From contig NZ_ML769312.1 in assembly GCF_009720365.1 (NCBI RefSeq), positions 806,001 through 870,000 on the forward strand: a stretch of DNA of 64,000 bases. The letters are read 5' to 3'. The DNA is from Catellatospora paridis (lineage in GTDB: Bacteria; Actinomycetota; Actinomycetes; Mycobacteriales; Micromonosporaceae). The first letter of the stretch is position 1; every line of letters starts with the position of its first letter. Of this stretch, positions 16,740 to 26,300 are shown piece by piece. The translations under genes and the position numbers were made by a program. Below the pieces are notes generated by a model, which made no database searches, was not told where the DNA came from, and saw only the letters and a list, made by a program, of their open reading frames with translations.

Positions 16740-17567
16740 GTGCCGGTGACGCTGCTGCTCAAACTCCTGCTGGCGCCCACCTTGGTCGTCGGCTCCTCGC
16801 TGGCCGGGCGGCGGTGGGGGGCGCAGGTCACCGGTGTGCTGGTGACGCTGCCGATCGTGGCGGGACCGATCCTGCTGATCACCTGCCTGGAGCACGGCAC
16901 CGCGTTCGGGGCCGCGGCGGCGTCGTCCTCGCTGCTCGGACTGGTGACGCTCGCGTTGTTCGCGGTCGTGTTCGCCTGGTGCTCGCGCCGGCTGCGCTGG
17001 CTCGGCGCGCTGGCGGTGGCATGGGCGGCCTGCCTGGCCGCGGACCTGGTCGTGGCGCAGGTGACCCTGCCCGCCTGGTGGGGCCTGCCGGTGGCGCTCG
17101 CCGGGATCGCGGCCGCATCGCGCGCCTTGCCGACGGAGGCGGCCTCGACGGGCGCACGCCCGGCGACCGCGTGGCCGTGGTGGGACCTGCCCGGCCGGGC
17201 CGCAGCGACCGCGACCCTGGTGGTACTGGTGACCACGCTGTCGAGCGCGCTGGGGCCGGCGATGACCGGGGTGCTTGCCCCGTTCCCGATCGCCACCAGC
17301 GTGGTGGCGGCGTTCGTGCTGGCCCGGCACGGTTCGGCGGAGACGGTGCGCACCCTGCGCGGCGTGCTGGCCGGTCTGGTGGGTTTCGCGATCTTCTGTT
17401 TCACCGTTGCCGTGCTGGTCAACCGGTGGGGCGTCGCGACTGCGTTCGGGTTCGCGCTGGCCGTGACGGTGGTCGGGCAGTTCGCCTGGCTGCGCGTCAA
17501 CCGGTCTGGTCGGCCGCTGCGGTGGCGGTTCAGCCGCGCAGCCAGCGCCGCCAGGAGGCGGGGGTGA
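16740..17567 (+). CDS. Integral membrane protein of unknown function
   Basis: A 275-residue protein with about eight to nine hydrophobic segments in two similar halves, each with a GVL-xx-FPI-type segment (GVLVTLPIVAGP near residues 32-43 and GVLAPFPIATSV near 178-189). This suggests an internal duplication as in small transporters. The family is not recognised. It starts at GTG 16740, 90 bp after the phosphotransferase gene. Its 3' end overlaps the convergent downstream gene by 38 bp. Confidence 0.75.
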   Translation: MPVTLLLKLLLAPTLVVGSSLAGRRWGAQVTGVLVTLPIVAGPILLITCLEHGTAFGAAAASSSLLGLVTLALFAVVFAWCSRRLRWLGALAVAWAACLAADLVVAQVTLPAWWGLPVALAGIAAASRALPTEAASTGARPATAWPWWDLPGRAAATATLVVLVTTLSSALGPAMTGVLAPFPIATSVVAAFVLARHGSAETVRTLRGVLAGLVGFAIFCFTVAVLVNRWGVATAFGFALAVTVVGQFAWLRVNRSGRPLRWRFSRAASAARRRG

Positions 17568-18201
17568 CCGGGGCGGTCGCGTTGTCCAGGGCCCAGCGCA
17601 GGTAGCCGGCACGCAACCGGACCAGGCCGTCCAGGCTCCGCTCGGCCGATTCGATGATCATGCGGACCGTGGGCTCGTGCAGCGTACGGGCGATCTTGAG
17701 GTAGCCGAGGTCCTCGCAGCGGTGCTCCCGGCCGATCGCGGCCGAGAGCAGGCCCAGCAGCTCGGCGTGGGTCTCCACGGTCGGCCCGTCGACGGCGAGG
17801 GTGCGCAGGATCTGCCGCTTGGCCGGCCAGCTGCGGGCGTGCTCGGCCCACTCCTGCGGAAAGTCGGTCTCCCAGCGCAGGAAGAGCACGGCGAACCGGG
17901 CGAACGGCGCACGCTGCTCGGCGGTCTCCGCGGCCAGGTAGTGCCAGATCGGTGCGGCGAACATCCGGGCGTGCACGTCGCGCTTGGCGGCCTCGGCCTG
18001 GTCGTGCTCGGCGACCAGGCGCGGATCGGGGCGCTCGGCGTCGTCGCCGGTGCGGGGGCGCACGATGCGCGACCAGGAGTGCAGGCGGGCCCAGTCGTCC
18101 TGGTAGCCCCGCTCGCGCTCGATCGCGGCCCGTCGCCGCTCGGCGTCCGGATGTACGACGTCGAAGGCCCAGGTGAAATCTGCCAGCTGCTCTGCCTGCA
18201 C
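17530..18201 (-). CDS. Conserved hypothetical protein
   Basis: A 223-residue soluble, helix-rich protein with many Trp, Arg and His residues (for example ERERGYQDDWARLHSWSRIVRP and RFAVLFLRWETDFPQEW). The GTG at 18201 is my start choice; the frame stays open to 18297 but that extension looks non-coding. No motif is recognised. The last 38 bp overlap the convergent membrane-protein gene, an unusually tight arrangement. Confidence 0.6.
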   Translation of the reverse strand: MQAEQLADFTWAFDVVHPDAERRRAAIERERGYQDDWARLHSWSRIVRPRTGDDAERPDPRLVAEHDQAEAAKRDVHARMFAAPIWHYLAAETAEQRAPFARFAVLFLRWETDFPQEWAEHARSWPAKRQILRTLAVDGPTVETHAELLGLLSAAIGREHRCEDLGYLKIARTLHEPTVRMIIESAERSLDGLVRLRAGYLRWALDNATAPVTPASWRRWLRG

Positions 18202-18390
18202 GCGGCAAGATTGCCAGCTCAAGGGGCTTGTCGCCAAGAAATCGGCACGCACTGTGAGCCGACACCGCCGATCAGCGAACCGAGCGAGATGAGGCAACTA
18301 CGCTCCGTGCTCGGCGTGTCGCCCGCGTATGGTGGACGGGGGCTGCCCGCATCGCGTCGGTGACCCCCGGCGCGACTCCTGACCGGGGGT

Positions 18391-18427
18391 GAGGGGGTTG
18401 CGGACCGCCAGACGCCGCAACCCCCTC
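18391..18427. terminator. Hairpin terminator of the LPxTG protein gene
   Basis: A perfect 13-bp stem (18391-18403 with 18415-18427, GAGGGGGTTGCGG and complement) and 11-nt loop begin 6 nt after the stop of the minus-strand gene that ends at 18433. Confidence 0.75.
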
Positions 18428-18432
18428 TGCTC

Positions 18433-20763
18433 TCAGACCGCCGGGCGACGGCGGCGGGCCAGCCGGAACAGGCCCGCGCCGAGGGCCAGCACGAGCAGGC
18501 CGATCCCGACGAGCGTGGTGACCTTCGCGCCGGTGACGGGCAGGCCGCCGCCCTCGCCGCCGTCGGCGGGCGGGAACACGCCCGGGAACACCGTGTTCGC
18601 CTTGCCCAGGCGCAGGAACACGGTCTCGCCGGTGGCGTCGTCGATGCCGTCGTTGTCGGTGACGGCGTACACGTTGCCGTCACCGCCGACGGTCAGGCCC
18701 TCCAGCTTGTCCTGGGTCCAGCCGTGACCGGCCCGCAGCGCGGGCAGCACGTCGACGGCGAGCTTCTTGGTCACCGGGTTGACCCCCGCGCCGAGCGTGG
18801 CGGGCACGTCGAAGGTGTACACCTTCTTGAGCTTGGCGAGCTCCCCGCGCTGGTTGTCGCGCTCGATCACCGCGAACGTGTCCGCGTCGAGCGCCACCAG
18901 CTCGGACAGGCCGATCCAGGCACCGGTCTGCGCGGCGTCGAGCGGGTAGCCCAGCCACGCCCAGTCACCCTCGGTGACCCGGTAGCGGCCGATGCGGGCG
19001 GTGCCCTTCTCGCCGGTCAGCTCGCGCTGCACGGCGACCCACACGGTCTCGGTCGCGCCGGAGCCGGTGACCGCGACGCCTTCCAGGCCGTTGCTGCCGA
19101 GCTTGGCGGTGATGTCGGCGGGCAGCGGCACCTCCTGCTGCACGGCGCCCGCGGCGTCGATGCGCACCAGCTTGTTCTCCGGGCCCTTCGCGCCCTCCAC
19201 GGCCAGCCAGAAGCCGCCGCCGGGCCGGGTGGCCAGGCCCTCGGCGTCCAGCGCGACGCCCTCGCCGTCCTTGGTGACGGTGACATCCTTGGTGATCACG
19301 GCCGGGGTGGCGGCGGTGTCGATGGCGAACAGCCGGGTCGGCGCGTACACGCTGTCGCTGACGCCCCACAGCTTGGCGGGCTCGCCGGTGGCCGGGGTCA
19401 GGCCGGACAGCGCGCCCCAGGCGATCGGCAGGCCGCCGGACTTCGCCGAGACCAGCGACGGGTACGCCGGAGCCTGTCCGAACTTCGCGATGGTGACCGC
19501 CCCGCGCAGCCCGTTGTCCGGGTCGTCCAGCTCACTGGAGATCACGACGAGGCCGCGCGACGGCACCGCGATGACCCCCTCGGGCTCGTTCGCGGTCGGG
19601 ATGAGCTGGACGAACTTCGGGTGGGCCGGGTCGGTGACCTCGTACACGGCGGTGAAGTTGCCGCGCTCGGCGTTCACGAACAGGTACGGCTTGCCGCCGA
19701 ACACGCCCGTGGCCACGTTCTCCGGCTCCACGCCCTTCGCGTCGGAGCGCTTGTCCGGGTAGATGCCGTGCGTGACGGCGAGGTGCTCCAGGCTGTTGCC
19801 GGCGTCGAAGACGACCTTGCCGGTGGTGTCGAAGACGGTCCAGCCGCGCGAGCCGCCCTGGTAGTCGCCCTCGTTGGCGGTGGCGAACCGGTCGGTGCCC
19901 AGCCACACGACGCCGTCGGGCTCGCGCCGGGCGGTGATGCTGCCGGTCAGGCTGATCCGGTCGTCGTCCTCGGTGTCGACCGCGGAGACGGTGACCTGCC
20001 CCGCGCTGAAGTGCTTGTCGACCTTGCCGGTGGCCAGGTCGACGATGGCGAGGTGGTTGTTCTCCTGCAGGGAGACCACGGCCTTGCCGGCGCTGTTGAT
20101 CGAGACGTACTCCGGCTCCGGGTCGGTCGGCGCGACCTCGGCCAGGCCGGTCAGCGCGACGGTGCGCAGCGCCCAGTCGGCCACGGCCGGCTTGACGTCC
20201 ACGACCGACAGCCACCCGGCGGGCTCCTGCGGGATCTCGCCGTCGTCGACGTCCTCGTCGCGCTCGTTCTCGATGGCGACCGCGACGAACCTGCCGTCGG
20301 GCGAGACCGCGACCGAGTCGGGCTGGCCGCCCAGGTCGATGCTGCGCTTGACCGAACGGGTGGCCACGTCGACGACGAGCAGCTCGCCGTCCGGGTGGGT
20401 GAAGTCCGCGCCGGTGCTGACCGCGACCAGGGCGTACTCGCCGAGCACGGCGACCGAGGTCGGCGAGCCGGGCAGGCCGAGCACGCCCGCCGGGGCGGGG
20501 GCGTCCGGGTCGGCGATGTTCACGAAGCCGATGCGGTCACCGGAGGCGTCGGTGTAGATCACGGTCTTGCCGTCGGCGCTGACGGCCGAGATCTCGGCCG
20601 ACGCGGCGTCCGCGGCGGAGGTGTTCAGGTATACGGGAAAGGTCGCTGTGCGGCTGAACGTCTGCGGCGAGTCGGCGGCCTGCGTGGGGCCGCCGCTGAG
20701 CAGGAGCGCCGCGGCGAGACCGGCGGCGCCGGCTCCCGCGATCGCCCGGGTGGGGAAGGACAT
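18433..20763 (-). CDS. Cell-wall-anchored phytase/esterase-like beta-propeller protein (LPxTG)
   Basis: A 776-residue secreted protein. It has a Sec signal peptide (cleavage after TQA near residue 29), WD/YVTN-like repeats (IDLGGQPDSVAVSPDGRFVAVA), and a second part (about 430-720) resembling the esterase-like activity of phytase family (PF13449). A sorting signal LPVTG follows at residue 741, then a hydrophobic helix and RRRR tail, so sortase should attach it to the wall. Acidic runs such as ENERDEDVDDGE may bind calcium. Hydrolytic activity is only inferred. A good ribosome-binding site (GGAG) precedes the ATG, and a strong hairpin ends the unit. Confidence 0.85.
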   Translation of the reverse strand: MSFPTRAIAGAGAAGLAAALLLSGGPTQAADSPQTFSRTATFPVYLNTSAADAASAEISAVSADGKTVIYTDASGDRIGFVNIADPDAPAPAGVLGLPGSPTSVAVLGEYALVAVSTGADFTHPDGELLVVDVATRSVKRSIDLGGQPDSVAVSPDGRFVAVAIENERDEDVDDGEIPQEPAGWLSVVDVKPAVADWALRTVALTGLAEVAPTDPEPEYVSINSAGKAVVSLQENNHLAIVDLATGKVDKHFSAGQVTVSAVDTEDDDRISLTGSITARREPDGVVWLGTDRFATANEGDYQGGSRGWTVFDTTGKVVFDAGNSLEHLAVTHGIYPDKRSDAKGVEPENVATGVFGGKPYLFVNAERGNFTAVYEVTDPAHPKFVQLIPTANEPEGVIAVPSRGLVVISSELDDPDNGLRGAVTIAKFGQAPAYPSLVSAKSGGLPIAWGALSGLTPATGEPAKLWGVSDSVYAPTRLFAIDTAATPAVITKDVTVTKDGEGVALDAEGLATRPGGGFWLAVEGAKGPENKLVRIDAAGAVQQEVPLPADITAKLGSNGLEGVAVTGSGATETVWVAVQRELTGEKGTARIGRYRVTEGDWAWLGYPLDAAQTGAWIGLSELVALDADTFAVIERDNQRGELAKLKKVYTFDVPATLGAGVNPVTKKLAVDVLPALRAGHGWTQDKLEGLTVGGDGNVYAVTDNDGIDDATGETVFLRLGKANTVFPGVFPPADGGEGGGLPVTGAKVTTLVGIGLLVLALGAGLFRLARRRRPAV

Positions 20764-20941
20764 CGAGGCTCCAAACCAAAGGCTGATGTGGTCTTGGTAT
20801 CGAGCACGGCTGACCGGCTGGAGTTGATCAGGTCAACGCGAAGTGAACAGCCGCCGACCGGCCACCCGCTACCGCGGTATGACCTGCGTCCGGCACCCGG
20901 GTATGACGACCGCCACGCCGGCGCGCCGTAGGCTTCGGCCG

Positions 20942-22174
20942 GTGGAGAGTGCGATGCGGCGGCCCGGCGGGCAGGTGTTCGGCGACCTGCGCCGGTTGTT
21001 CGTCGGCGCGGACTACCCGCCCGCGGCGTCGCCGAGCCGCCGGTGGCTGCGCATCCGGACACTGCTCGCACCGGTGCTGCTGCTGGCGCTGATCAGCCTC
21101 ACCAGCGCCGCGTACGAATACATCAGCGACAACCGCAACCTGTCCAACGGATGGTCGGTCCTGCTGGCCGCCGCGGGGACCGCGCCCGCCGCGCTGATGG
21201 TGTTCCGGCCGCTGCTGGCCTGGCGGATCGGCTTCGCCGCGCTGCTGTTCGGGCCGGCCGGCTTCGCCGCGACGGAGTCGTGGCCGTGGAACCCGGTGCA
21301 GATCCTGGCCTTCCTGGCGGTGCTGTGGTTCGTGGCGCTGCGCGCCGACGCGGGGGTGAGCGCCTGGTGCTGGCTGCTCAGCCTGCTGCCGGTGTGGCTG
21401 TACGTGCCCAACCGCGCCAACGCCTGGGGCGTGACCGTGCTGCTGGCCGCGATCATGCTGGTCGGCGATCAGGTGCGGCGGCGGCGCAGCAGCCAGCGGG
21501 CCCTGGCCGAGCAGGCCGAACGCAGCGAGCTGGAGCAGGCACGCCGCGCGGTGCTGCAGGAACGCACCCGCATCGCCAGGGAGATGCACGACGTGGTCGC
21601 GCACTCGATGTCGATGATCGCGGTACGCGCCGAGACCGCGCCCTACCGCGTCCCCGAGCTGACCGGGCCCGCCAAGGACGAGTTCACCGAGATCGCCGCG
21701 TCGGCGCGCACCGCGCTCGACGACATGCGCCGCCTGCTGTCGGTGCTGCGCCAGGCCGACGACCCGGCCCTGACCGCGCCCCAGCCGGGGCTGGCCGAAC
21801 TCGGTCCGCTGGTCGACGACGCGCGGGCCGCCGGGGTGGACGCGAACCTGGCGATGGAGCTGCCGCTGCGGCCGGTGGGTGAGGCGGCGGCCCTGACGGC
21901 GTACCGCATCGTGCAGGAGGCGCTGGCCAACGCGGCCCGCTACGCGCCCGGCGCGCGGATCGACGTGTCGCTGGCCGCCGACGAGCACGGCCTGCGGGTG
22001 CTGGTGCGCAACGGACGCCCGACCGGACGTCCGGCCCGGCCGCCCGGCGCCGGTCACGGTCTGGTCGGGATGCGGGAGCGGGTCGCCATCCTGGGCGGCG
22101 AACTGAGCACGGAGGCGACCGGCGACGGCGGGTTCGCGGTGACGGCGCTGCTGCCGGACGGAGGAGTGCATTGA
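20942..22174 (+). CDS. Sensor histidine kinase, NarL/DesK type
   Basis: A 410-residue membrane kinase. Four to five TM helices (about residues 38-175) are followed by a short coiled coil and the HisKA_3 H-box REMHDVVAHSMSM with His216. The HATPase domain shows ANAARYAPG (N-box) and GHGLVGMRERV (G-box). It starts at GTG 20942 (alternative ATG 20954). The stop overlaps the TTG start of the response regulator. The absence of a large sensor domain suggests that membrane or envelope stress is read by the TM bundle, as in DesK/LiaS relatives. Confidence 0.92.
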   Translation: MESAMRRPGGQVFGDLRRLFVGADYPPAASPSRRWLRIRTLLAPVLLLALISLTSAAYEYISDNRNLSNGWSVLLAAAGTAPAALMVFRPLLAWRIGFAALLFGPAGFAATESWPWNPVQILAFLAVLWFVALRADAGVSAWCWLLSLLPVWLYVPNRANAWGVTVLLAAIMLVGDQVRRRRSSQRALAEQAERSELEQARRAVLQERTRIAREMHDVVAHSMSMIAVRAETAPYRVPELTGPAKDEFTEIAASARTALDDMRRLLSVLRQADDPALTAPQPGLAELGPLVDDARAAGVDANLAMELPLRPVGEAAALTAYRIVQEALANAARYAPGARIDVSLAADEHGLRVLVRNGRPTGRPARPPGAGHGLVGMRERVAILGGELSTEATGDGGFAVTALLPDGGVH

Positions 22175-22824
22175 TCAAGGTCCTGATCGTCGACGACCAG
22201 GCCATGGTGCGGCAGGGATTCGGGGCGCTGCTGGCCGCGCAGCCCGACCTGGTGGTGCTCGGCGATGCGGCCGACGGTGCCGAGGGCGTGGCCGCGGCCC
22301 GCCGGCTGGACCCGGACGTGGTGCTGATGGACGTGCGTATGCCGGTGATGGACGGCCTGGAGGCGACCCGGCGGCTGGCCGGGGGCGAGCGCCCCAAGGT
22401 GATCATTCTGACGACGTTCGACCTCGACGATTACGTGTACGAGGCGCTGCGGGCCGGGGCCAGCGGCTTCCTGCTCAAGGACGCCCCGGCCGCGGACCTG
22501 ATCCACGCCGTGCGCGTGGTGGCGGGCGGGGAGGCGCTGCTCGCCCCGTCGGTGACCCGGCGGCTGATCGCCGAGTTCGCGTCGCGGCCCCGCCCCGACC
22601 GGCCCCGGCCGGTGTCGCTCAACGCGCTGACCGCGCGGGAGACCGAGGTGCTGCGGCTGATCGCGCGCGGTTTGTCCAACCAGGAGATCGCGGAGCTGCT
22701 GGTGCTCGCCGAGCAGACGGTGAAGACCCACGTGAGCCGGGTGCTGGGCAAGCTGGGACTGCGCGACCGGGCGCAGGCGGTGGTGCTGGCGTACGAGTCG
22801 GGTCTGGTCGCAGCCGGGGAGTAG
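22171..22824 (+). CDS. Response regulator, NarL/FixJ family
   Basis: A 217-residue regulator. The receiver domain has acidic pocket VDDQ, phosphoacceptor Asp54 in LMDVRMP, T/K switch residues (TTFD, LLKDAP), and a C-terminal LuxR-type helix-turn-helix (TARETEVLRLIARGLSNQEIAELL). It starts with TTG overlapping the kinase stop, preceded by GGAGGAG. It pairs with the upstream kinase; target genes are unknown. The adjacent secreted-protein genes are candidates by position only. Confidence 0.95.
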   Translation: MIKVLIVDDQAMVRQGFGALLAAQPDLVVLGDAADGAEGVAAARRLDPDVVLMDVRMPVMDGLEATRRLAGGERPKVIILTTFDLDDYVYEALRAGASGFLLKDAPAADLIHAVRVVAGGEALLAPSVTRRLIAEFASRPRPDRPRPVSLNALTARETEVLRLIARGLSNQEIAELLVLAEQTVKTHVSRVLGKLGLRDRAQAVVLAYESGLVAAGE

Positions 22825-22889
22825 TACGGCGGTAGCGGCGCACGAATGGCTCCGCAGCGCGACGCCCGCGCGGCTGCCCGCCACGCACG

Positions 22890-23774
22890 GTGGCGCTCAT
22901 GCGTTCGAGATTCCTCTCCGTCGGCACGGTCAGCGCGCTCGCGCTGGGCCTGTTCGCCACCCCCGCGGCCGCGCCGCTGCCCGACGCCGTCGACTTCGCG
23001 CAGGCCGCGGCCGCGATGACCGCCGCGGGCGACCCGTTCGCCGGGTGGGCCGCCGAAGGCCGGCGGTTCCTGCTGTTCGACCCGGCCGGTGACGGTCTCG
23101 CCGTCGAGGTCCTGGGTGACCTGTCCACCGCGGACCGGGTCGCGGTGCTGGTGCCCGGCGTCGGCACGACCGTCGCCGACTTCGATCGCGGGCTCGGCGG
23201 CGTCGCGCGCCGGGCCCCCGCGGTGCAGGCCCGGCAGCTGTACGCGGAGCTGCGACGCCAGGCGCCGCACGCCCGCGTGGCAGTGGTGGCCTGGCTCGGA
23301 TACGACCCGCCCGACGGCTGGGGACTGGACGTGGTCACCGAGTCCAGCGCTGCGGCGGGTGCGGCGGCGCTGACCCGGTTCGTCGCTCGCCTGGTGCGTG
23401 AGCGCCCGGCCGTGGCGATCACGCTGGTCGGGCACAGCTACGGCTCGACCGTGCTGGGCCTGGCCGCGAGCGCGCTGCCCGCGCAGGTCGGCGACCTGGT
23501 CGCCGTCGGCAGCCCCGGCATGGGCTACGACCACGTACGCGACCTGGGCACCCCTGCCCGGGTATGGGCCGCCGAGGCGCCCACCGACTGGATCCGCCGC
23601 GTCCCCGGCGTACGCGTGCTGGGCCTGGGCCACGGCACCCGGCCCGGCACCGCGGAGTTCGGCGCACGGCTGCTGCCGACCGTCGGCGTGAGCGGCCACG
23701 ACGGCTATCTGGACACCGGCAGCGCCACCCTGCCCGCCCTGGCCGGGGTCGTCCTCGGCACGTTTGTCGCGTAA
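22890..23774 (+). CDS. Secreted DUF1023-type alpha/beta hydrolase
   Basis: A 294-residue protein with a signal peptide (residues 1-28) and an alpha/beta hydrolase domain. The nucleophile elbow is GHSYGS and the segment VLVPGVGTTVADFD contributes the oxyanion region. The layout matches DUF1023 hydrolases of actinobacteria, whose substrates are unknown. GTG 22890 or ATG 22899 may be the start. It lies 65 bp after the response regulator gene on the same strand. Confidence 0.82.
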   Translation: MALMRSRFLSVGTVSALALGLFATPAAAPLPDAVDFAQAAAAMTAAGDPFAGWAAEGRRFLLFDPAGDGLAVEVLGDLSTADRVAVLVPGVGTTVADFDRGLGGVARRAPAVQARQLYAELRRQAPHARVAVVAWLGYDPPDGWGLDVVTESSAAAGAAALTRFVARLVRERPAVAITLVGHSYGSTVLGLAASALPAQVGDLVAVGSPGMGYDHVRDLGTPARVWAAEAPTDWIRRVPGVRVLGLGHGTRPGTAEFGARLLPTVGVSGHDGYLDTGSATLPALAGVVLGTFVA

Positions 23775-23858
23775 CGGCTGTATCGTCGTATTTCTGGTCC
23801 GTGGCCCGGCCTTCTTTGTTTGGGTTCGGGCCCCGGGTGGGAACTCAGCAGAGCATCA

Positions 23859-23878
23859 GCACCGCGTCTTCGCGGTGC
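23859..23878. terminator. Perfect 8-4-8 hairpin between the DUF1023 and DUF4142 genes
   Basis: GCACCGCG-TCTT-CGCGGTGC lies 85 nt after the DUF1023 stop and 21 nt before the DUF4142 start. It may end the upstream transcript or form a leader hairpin of the next gene. Confidence 0.5.
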
Positions 23879-23899
23879 CCGGCGTACGGGGGTACGGCC

Positions 23900-24463
23900 A
23901 TGAGGTTCCTGCGAGTCATCTGCGTACCGGCCGCGGCACTGGCCGTCGCGCTGCTCACCACGGCCACACCGGTCGCGGCGGCGCCCGTCGCGCCGCAGGA
24001 CGCCGCATATCTGGTCGCCGCGCATCAGGCGAACCTCGCGGAGATAACGATCAGCAATCTGGCGGCGACCCATCAGGGCGCCTCGCCGGTCGTCGTACGG
24101 CTCGGCGCGGAGTTCAAAGATGATCACCAGAAGCTCGACGACGCGCTGATGTCCGTGGCGCAGCAGCAGGGAGTCGCCCTGCCGAACATGCCCAACACCG
24201 ACCAGCAGGCCGTGGTGCAGCAGATGTACCAGCTGTCCCGTGCGCCGTTCGACCAGGCGTGGGTGCCGGCGCAGCTCAAGGCGCATGAGGCGGTGATGGC
24301 GGCGACCGAGGCCGAGATCGCCAAGGGCCAGGATCCCGCTGTCGTGCAGCTCGCCAAGGACGCGCTGCCCGTCGTCGCCAAGCACCATGAGCAGCTGATA
24401 GCCGCGGCGGCGCAGCTCAACGTGCAGATCCCGGTCACGCCCGCTGGTACTGCTCCCAGGTGA
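23900..24463 (+). CDS. Secreted DUF4142 protein
   Basis: A 187-residue protein with a signal peptide (ATPVAAAPVA, cleavage near residue 28) and an all-helical ferritin-like DUF4142 domain. The conserved histidine-bearing helices are visible as FKDDHQKLDDAL, QLKAHEAVM and VAKHHEQL. Its function is not established; members are periplasmic or extracellular. ATG 23900 follows a GGGGG stretch. The 3' end overlaps the convergent peptidase gene by 29 bp. Confidence 0.85.
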   Translation: MRFLRVICVPAAALAVALLTTATPVAAAPVAPQDAAYLVAAHQANLAEITISNLAATHQGASPVVVRLGAEFKDDHQKLDDALMSVAQQQGVALPNMPNTDQQAVVQQMYQLSRAPFDQAWVPAQLKAHEAVMAATEAEIAKGQDPAVVQLAKDALPVVAKHHEQLIAAAAQLNVQIPVTPAGTAPR

Positions 24464-25268
24464 CCTTCGGGTCGACCACCGGGCCGTCGTCGGCGCCGCG
24501 GTTGGCGAGGCCGTTGAGGCCCAGGTAGTAGTCCCCGGCCTGGTTACGGGCCGGGGTCGACTGATCCGTGTCGGCCAGCGCGATCGCGTGGATGTGATAC
24601 GGCCAGTTCCCCTGGGACGGGGTGCGCAGCCAGGCGGCGAAGCCCACTTCGCGCAGCCGGCGGACGGCCGACGTGCGCTGGGTGGAGGTCAGGCCGTCCA
24701 CGGCGAGGTCGAGCGCACCGCCGCCGTCGTGGGTGCCGGCAGAGGTCGGATCCTCCCCCGGGCTGTACGAGCCCTGCGTGACGGTGAACTGTCGGCCCAG
24801 CAGCCGTTCGGCTTCGAGCAGCATCGCCTTGGTACGGGCGTTCATCGGCACACCCCGGAAGGTGGTCTCGGCGCCGGGCGAGAGCGGGCGCACCACGGTG
24901 AAGCGCTGCTCGCCGAGCTTGGTCAGCGAGGTCGGGCCCGGCAGACCGGTGGCGTCCAGGCCGGTGTAGCCGAGCGAGCGCTGCCAGGCCGCGTACGCGT
25001 CGATGGTCTTCGTGCCGAAGTGCCCGTCGACGTAGGACGCCGCGAGCAGCCCCTTGGCCTGCAGCGCGCTCTCCACGAGCAGCACGCTGTCCCGGCTGCC
25101 CGGGGTGATCGCCGAGTCGGCGCGGCGCGGGTCGATCTGCGCGGCCTTGACGACGGCCTCCATGTCGACCGCGGGCAGCGCGGCCGACGCGTCCGCCGCC
25201 CACATCGCGACCGGCCCGGCCAGCGCGCAAGCGAGCGCCGCGCCCGTCAGCCGTCTCCTGGTGACCAT
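24435..25268 (-). CDS. Secreted M15-type D,D-carboxypeptidase-like protein with peptidoglycan-binding domain
   Basis: A 277-residue protein with a signal peptide (to about residue 30) and a PG_binding_1-like domain (about 60-120, DGHFGTKTIDAYAAWQ). The C-terminal domain carries M15-like zinc residues: GTHDGGGALDLAVD (His180, Asp187) and WPYHIHAI (His225/His227). It probably trims cell-wall peptides. A GGGGAGAG ribosome-binding site precedes ATG 25268. The Asp/Gly-rich first motif differs from the classic SxHxxGxAxD, so activity needs caution. Confidence 0.8.
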   Translation of the reverse strand: MVTRRRLTGAALACALAGPVAMWAADASAALPAVDMEAVVKAAQIDPRRADSAITPGSRDSVLLVESALQAKGLLAASYVDGHFGTKTIDAYAAWQRSLGYTGLDATGLPGPTSLTKLGEQRFTVVRPLSPGAETTFRGVPMNARTKAMLLEAERLLGRQFTVTQGSYSPGEDPTSAGTHDGGGALDLAVDGLTSTQRTSAVRRLREVGFAAWLRTPSQGNWPYHIHAIALADTDQSTPARNQAGDYYLGLNGLANRGADDGPVVDPKVTWEQYQRA

Positions 25269-25469
25269 GCGGCTCTCCCCACTGTGCGGCAGGACCCGGC
25301 CTGCCTGACGTCATCTCTGCGGGGCGAGGCTAGGCGGGGCCGCTACACCGGCGGTACACAGTCGCTACAGGCCGGTGCCGGCGGGGATGTCCGCTTGCCG
25401 ATCGCGGCCTGTTGCCAGGTTTCGTCCAGCCGCCTCTGATCGAATGGCGTGCGGCGGAGAGGAGCGGGT

Positions 25470-26300
25470 ATGACCGGAAGCGTGCTGCTCGGGCTGGGCG
25501 TGGTGACGGTGCTGGTGGTGGCCGCGTACACGGTCGTGTGCGCGATGCGCCCCGCGGCCGGGTACCTCGCGGGACGGCGCTGGACGCGGGCGTCGGACCG
25601 GCACGGCCGGGCCGCCCTGTCCTGGCTCACGGCCCGGGTCGCGGGCGAGATCGTGCTGCTGGTCATCGGCGCGGCGATCGTGTTCACGCTGGCGTCGGTG
25701 TTCGTGGAGGTGCTCGACGCCGTGGTGGACTCCGACGACCTGACCGTCGTCGACCGGCCCGCCGTGCAGTGGCTGGCCGAACACCGCACGCCGGGCCTCA
25801 CCCGCCTGCAGATCGCGATCACCGACCTGGGCAGCGCGGTCGCGCTGACGCTGGCGGCCGTGGTGGCCGTCGCGGTCGTCGGCTGGCGCAGGCGCTCGTG
25901 GTATCCGCTGGTCCTGGCGCTGCTGACGCTGGGCGTGCTGCAGCTGATCGTGTACGCGATCAAGGAGATCATCGGCCGGGACCGGCCGAGCCCGCCCGAC
26001 CAGGTGGTGACGGCCGCCGGTTACTCGTTCCCGTCGGGGCACAGTGCCAGTTCGCTGGTCGGGTTCGCGCTGCTGGCCTGGCTGGTGTGCATGCTGACGA
26101 GCAACCGCACGGTGTGGGCGACGGCGTGGATCGCCGCGGCCGCGGGCACCGTCCTGGTCGGCCTGTCCCGGGTCTATCTCGGCGTGCACTATCCCAGCGA
26201 CGTGCTCGGCGGCTGGGCGCTCGGCCTGACCTGGCTGGCCGTGATCGCCGTGGCCACCCGCGTATGGCAGATGCGGTCGGCGACCAAACCCAGCCCGTGA
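25470..26300 (+). CDS. PAP2-family membrane phosphatase
   Basis: A 276-residue membrane protein with six or so helices and all three PAP2 signature motifs: KEIIGRDRP, FPSGH, and SRVYLGVHYPSD. In the family these form an extracytoplasmic site that dephosphorylates lipid phosphates such as undecaprenyl pyrophosphate or phosphatidic acid. ATG 25470 follows GAGAGGAGC. It is divergent from the M15 peptidase gene, consistent with an envelope role, but the substrate is not decided by sequence. Confidence 0.9.
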   Translation: MTGSVLLGLGVVTVLVVAAYTVVCAMRPAAGYLAGRRWTRASDRHGRAALSWLTARVAGEIVLLVIGAAIVFTLASVFVEVLDAVVDSDDLTVVDRPAVQWLAEHRTPGLTRLQIAITDLGSAVALTLAAVVAVAVVGWRRRSWYPLVLALLTLGVLQLIVYAIKEIIGRDRPSPPDQVVTAAGYSFPSGHSASSLVGFALLAWLVCMLTSNRTVWATAWIAAAAGTVLVGLSRVYLGVHYPSDVLGGWALGLTWLAVIAVATRVWQMRSATKPSP

